Shown in pieces: positions 31,641-34,081 of a stretch of DNA of 34,081 bases (its first letter is position 1; the number at the start of each line of letters is the position of its first letter). The notes beneath the pieces were generated by a model. It worked only from the letters and a program-made list of their open reading frames with translations, did no database searches and was not told the DNA's origin. This DNA is from an uncultured Eubacteriales bacterium (GTDB lineage: Bacteria; Bacillota; Clostridia; Oscillospirales; Butyricicoccaceae): the NCBI GenBank assembly GCA_900555855.1, contig USML01000004.1, positions 1 through 34,081 of the forward strand, read 5' to 3'. A program made the translations under genes and the position numbers.

Positions 31641-33201
31641 CCGGCGGTTTTCGGGCATAGAAAAAGTCCACCGTAATTCTAACCAAATTACGGTGGACAT
31701 CTGGTGGAGCAGGGGTGCCCAAGGATGAACACCCCTTCGAAGCTCCGGTTTCGCCTTCAAATGCCGTTTCTATATCATCCAGTGGGATATTGTCAATGCT
31801 CAACGGCTTCTTGCTGGCGTTGATGATGAGGGTAAAGTGGTCGTCATACAGATAGATGGAATGAACAAAGATATTGATGATGGCTCGGCGCTTATTCACA
31901 TCGTCGGCGGGCATCTCGCAGACATAGTCCAGAAAGGCCAAAATCTGCGCCTCCGTCAGCGTGATCTTCTTGTTTTCCTCGACAGCGAGCTGTGCCTCCA
32001 ACTCTGCCTTTTCCGCTATGCGCTTGTTGAGCCGCTCCGTCAGCATTTCCACGGCCCGCCCCTGCTCAATGGCTTTCCAGAGATTCTCAATGGCCGTGTC
32101 CGCCTCTCGGATCGCCTTTTTCAGCGCCTTGGCTGTCAGGTTGTCCGGGCTTTTGGCGCACTCCTCAGCCACCTTCTTGGCAATAAAGCGGATTTTCTCC
32201 TCGGTCAGCATTTTCAAACACTCATTGACCACACGGTCCTCAATGTAAGACTTGCTGACGATCTTCTTGCCGCACTTTTTCCTGCGAGCGTTTTTGCACA
32301 TATAGTAGTGATATTGCCTGCCGGTCTTGCTGGTGCCGCCGTAGCCCACCATCATTTCCTTGCAGTGCCCGCAGAACAGCTTTGTGGTCAGCAGGTATTC
32401 ACCCTCGCCGTGAGTTCGAGCCGGCGCATTTTTGTTTTTGTTCATCATCGATTGCACCCGGTAAAATAGGTCATCATCCAGAATGCGAGGCATCCCGCCG
32501 GGTGTTTCCTTTCCTTTGTAAAGATAGACGCCGATATAACGCTTGTTGCTGAGCAGGTGACTGAGACTGTTGGGACTAAATTCCTTGCCGAGGGAGGTCT
32601 TGACCCTGCGCCGTTTCAGATCCCGGATGATCTCCGCTTTCGTCTCGCCGCTGGCGTAGCGCTCATAAATCTCACGGACAATGGCGGCTTCCTCCTCATC
32701 CACATAGAACCGCCGCTCGGCATCGACCTTGAAGCCTAGGCCGGGGTTGCTGCCATTAGACAGGCACTTTTCGGCATTGATGGCCATGCCCCGATGGATC
32801 TTCTGAGAAAGCTCCACGGAGTAGTATTCCGCCATACTTTCCAGAACACCCTCCACCAAGATGCCGGAAGCGTCGTCCGCAATATTCTCCTTGGCAGACA
32901 GCACCCGGACACCGTTCTTTTTCAGCTTCGCCTTGTTGATAGCACTGTCATAGCGGTTGCGGGCAAAACGGTCCAGCTGATATACCAAAACGCCCTCAAA
33001 GGTGTGCCTGTCGCTGTCGGAGATCATCCGCTGGAACTCGGCACGGTTGTCCGTGGTGCCGCTGATGGCCCGATCAATATATTCTCCGACAACAGTATAA
33101 TGATTCGCCTCCGCATATTCATAGCACACCTTGAGCTGTCCCTCAATGGACTGCTCCGTCTGGCTGTGGCTGGAAAAGCGGGCGTAAATGACCACATTCA
33201 T
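30808..33201 (-). CDS. Large serine recombinase, frame lacking its own stop
   Basis: ATG 33201 after GGAGAGGAGG opens a serine recombinase: VVIYARFSSHSQTEQSIEGQL (Ser nucleophile), then YQLDRFARNRYD, a recombinase domain, a zinc ribbon (LFCGHC ... KKCGKK) and a coiled coil with EAQLAVEENKK. The protein resembles family members up to about LIINASKKPLSIDNIPLDDIE (near 31760). The frame then has no stop until 30808, passing through a terminator-like hairpin and antisense to the zincin gene. The last ~290 residues are therefore not true family sequence. Large serine recombinases integrate and excise mobile elements at attachment sites beside their gene. Transcription would normally end near 31662. 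Confidence 0.8.
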   Translation of the reverse strand: MNVVIYARFSSHSQTEQSIEGQLKVCYEYAEANHYTVVGEYIDRAISGTTDNRAEFQRMISDSDRHTFEGVLVYQLDRFARNRYDSAINKAKLKKNGVRVLSAKENIADDASGILVEGVLESMAEYYSVELSQKIHRGMAINAEKCLSNGSNPGLGFKVDAERRFYVDEEEAAIVREIYERYASGETKAEIIRDLKRRRVKTSLGKEFSPNSLSHLLSNKRYIGVYLYKGKETPGGMPRILDDDLFYRVQSMMNKNKNAPARTHGEGEYLLTTKLFCGHCKEMMVGYGGTSKTGRQYHYYMCKNARRKKCGKKIVSKSYIEDRVVNECLKMLTEEKIRFIAKKVAEECAKSPDNLTAKALKKAIREADTAIENLWKAIEQGRAVEMLTERLNKRIAEKAELEAQLAVEENKKITLTEAQILAFLDYVCEMPADDVNKRRAIINIFVHSIYLYDDHFTLIINASKKPLSIDNIPLDDIETAFEGETGASKGCSSLGTPAPPDVHRNLVRITVDFFYARKPPVNWPSGRSGSARSNPRRRHCRIFRRHAQAFARDTWNTKGRNRRPEKCSCEARPHRSRRRRASEARRILLWRRCCGWLEGALPDSADSDDKARGRGPEPRSIRSRLNQPHSDRKALPYRLRCRTARAGLPSDGPAQRPERSPACPDICTRHGPRFPTPCAFLPGKGSPIPRPDRSLRRSQCSRQASSHNPVYRYRLRTGYTRYRCNGPCSGKRSGLFHRYRRPAAPDNRGCGRQRRRLPRTARVCGEPAGAASPSLRPRAGQPQPKQSRRRGEGCARL
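31662..31699 (-). terminator. Terminator hairpin inside the open recombinase frame
   Basis: A 13 bp perfect stem, 31667-31679 with 31687-31699, seven-base loop, followed on the - strand by TTTTT (31666-31662). It lies 22 bases beyond the zincin stop, so it may also block rightward transcription. Confidence 0.75.
31707..31747. repeat. Nested inverted repeats, attachment-site candidate
   Basis: Outer arms GGAGC/GCTCC (31707-31711, 31743-31747) enclose inner arms AGGGGTG/CACCCCT (31712-31718, 31731-31737) around a 12-base loop. They lie at the recognised end of the recombinase. Such a place often holds the crossover site. Confidence 0.4.
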
Positions 33202-33232
33202 ATAGAATCCTCCTCTCCGATTTTTATTATAA

Positions 33233-33421
33233 TCATCCGCTCTCCGGTGTCGAATGTGCCGCATATTCCGGGTGCTTCAGAAGCCACTTTGCAAAATAGG
33301 CCCTGCTCTCGTCGCTGGCGTAAAACCTGCGCAGCTCCGGGAGCATGGCCTTGGCAAAGGAGGTAAGCAGTTCCTCCGGCAGTGCGACCTGCGTGTAGTC
33401 GATCTTGCGATATTTTCCCAT
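33233..33421 (-). CDS. Small unknown protein next to the recombinase
   Basis: A 62-residue protein. ATG 33421 lies seven bases after AAGGAGGTG and is preferred to an upstream start at 33475 inside the ParB-like gene. It begins MGKYRKIDYTQVALPEELLTSF and is mostly helical, with aromatic and basic residues (FYASDESRAYFAKWLLKHP). It lies between ParB-like and recombinase genes on the same strand, 31 bases before the recombinase start. Small proteins here may be recombination accessory factors, but I know no family. Confidence 0.6.
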   Translation of the reverse strand: MGKYRKIDYTQVALPEELLTSFAKAMLPELRRFYASDESRAYFAKWLLKHPEYAAHSTPESG

Positions 33422-33434
33422 AGGCCGCACCTCC

Positions 33435-34081
33435 TTATCGCTCCCGGTCGGTTCGTCGGCGGTAGTCCCGCTCACAGAGCTTCACCACAGCGTCCTCGAT
33501 CTGGGCGGCAGTATAGCTTTGCGGGAAATACTTTCGGATGCGCTCCATCGGGATTTTCAGGCGGGCCTTCTGGTTTGCTTTTTCCTCCGACATAATGGTT
33601 TGAATGACCGCCGTGGTCAGCGTCCCTTCCCGGTCAGCCTTGTGCATCCGCCAAGCCTGCGAATAGGACGGGGTGCAGTCGTTGATGGCGCACTGCTCCA
33701 GCACCTCCCGCTGGCTGGATTCGTCAAGAAACGAAAGCTCCACACCTACGGATAGGGCGATTTCACCTTTATCCATCTTTTCAAGGAATTCAGGAATGAG
33801 ATAGGTCAGGCGGATATATCGCTTAACGGTATCCTTGCTGATTCCTTCTTGCTCTCCGATTACCTCCGTGGACAACTTCGGTGCAATTTGCTCCGGAGTT
33901 ATGTCTGTTCTTTGTCCCTGATGCTTCAGGGCATCAGCTTTCAACTTATACGCAAAAGCCTTTTCGGATGGCAAAATATGCTCCCGGTGCAGGTTGCTGT
34001 CCACCACCGCAATGGCGGCAGTATCTCGGTCGAGGGCATAAATTAAGGCAGGGACCTCGGTGATCCCTGCCTTTTGTGCGG
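33435..34081 (-). CDS. ParB-like DNA-binding protein (N-terminus outside window)
   Basis: The frame runs from the window edge to a TAA at 33435, so the start is missing; a GTG at 34007 is internal. The edge sequence (GITEVPALIYALDRDTAAI, then VVDSNLHREHILPSEKAFAYKL) is the end of the ParB N-terminal nuclease-like domain, followed by a helix-turn-helix (STEVIGEQEGISKDTVKRYIRL). ParB proteins bind DNA sites and help partition or regulate mobile elements. The next two genes follow on the same strand. The call rests on the EN/SNLxRE-type motif and helix-turn-helix. Confidence 0.85.
   Translation of the reverse strand, partial: AQKAGITEVPALIYALDRDTAAIAVVDSNLHREHILPSEKAFAYKLKADALKHQGQRTDITPEQIAPKLSTEVIGEQEGISKDTVKRYIRLTYLIPEFLEKMDKGEIALSVGVELSFLDESSQREVLEQCAINDCTPSYSQAWRMHKADREGTLTTAVIQTIMSEEKANQKARLKIPMERIRKYFPQSYTAAQIEDAVVKLCERDYRRRTDRER

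Noticed and set aside
1..34081. tRNA or rRNA genes
   Set aside because: I saw no cloverleaf or rRNA-like sequence on reading either strand, though a dedicated search could not be run.

Overview
The window is GC-rich DNA with strong AGGAGG-type ribosome binding sites, tightly packed or overlapping genes and a clostridial-type large serine recombinase. This suggests a Bacillota (Clostridia) host, perhaps a gut Oscillospirales-like bacterium; the taxon is inferred from style only. It holds a phage structural module, a short regulatory and toxin-antitoxin-like stretch, an AT-richer STAND NTPase gene, a 15 kb one-directional locus built around ubiquitin-like conjugation, and the recombinase/ParB end of a mobile element.

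Region 1 (1-11328, + strand) is a phage late module: terminase large subunit (5' cut by the window), portal, scaffold, decoration-like protein, major capsid protein, head fibre, a connector-like domain fused to collagen-like repeats, a glycine-rich protein, carbohydrate-binding and holin genes, a phosphodiester glycosidase-like protein and a C39-like cysteine peptidase. No tail tube, sheath or tape-measure gene is present between capsid and lysis genes.

Region 2 (11329-13830) holds a type I toxin-antitoxin-like locus (a 31-residue hydrophobic peptide plus a convergent antisense promoter), a small gene on the - strand broken by one base in a T run, and a - strand gene with sigma-70-like features. 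Region 3 (13831-16411) is a large STAND/NB-ARC-like ATPase with a TPR-like C-terminus, closed by a strong terminator.

Region 4 (16522-31640, + strand) is the most interesting part. In order it encodes a ubiquitin-like protein, a membrane-anchored protein with a possible zinc knuckle, an E1/ThiF enzyme, an E2-like enzyme with the cysteine at the canonical spacing, a JAMM peptidase, a transglutaminase-like cysteine peptidase, an SPFH-like protein with a zinc ribbon, two membrane proteins (one with a zinc ribbon), a HerA/VirB4-like ATPase and a WHH-type HNH nuclease. A terminator and a second copy of a promoter-like element follow. Then come a small protein, a ClpP-like serine protease, a P-loop protein with Lys replaced by Arg, a VirD4/TraG-like ATPase with an L7/L12-like (ClpS-fold) C-terminal domain, and a membrane zincin. 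I infer a membrane-associated ubiquitin-like modification, ATPase and proteolysis system with a nuclease effector. I do not recognise this combination as a named system; it is related in parts to bacterial Bil and CBASS Cap2/Cap3 conjugation systems.

Region 5 (about 31660-34081, - strand) carries a large serine recombinase whose reading frame has no stop before it runs antisense into region 4, a 62-residue unknown protein, and a ParB-like protein cut by the window end.
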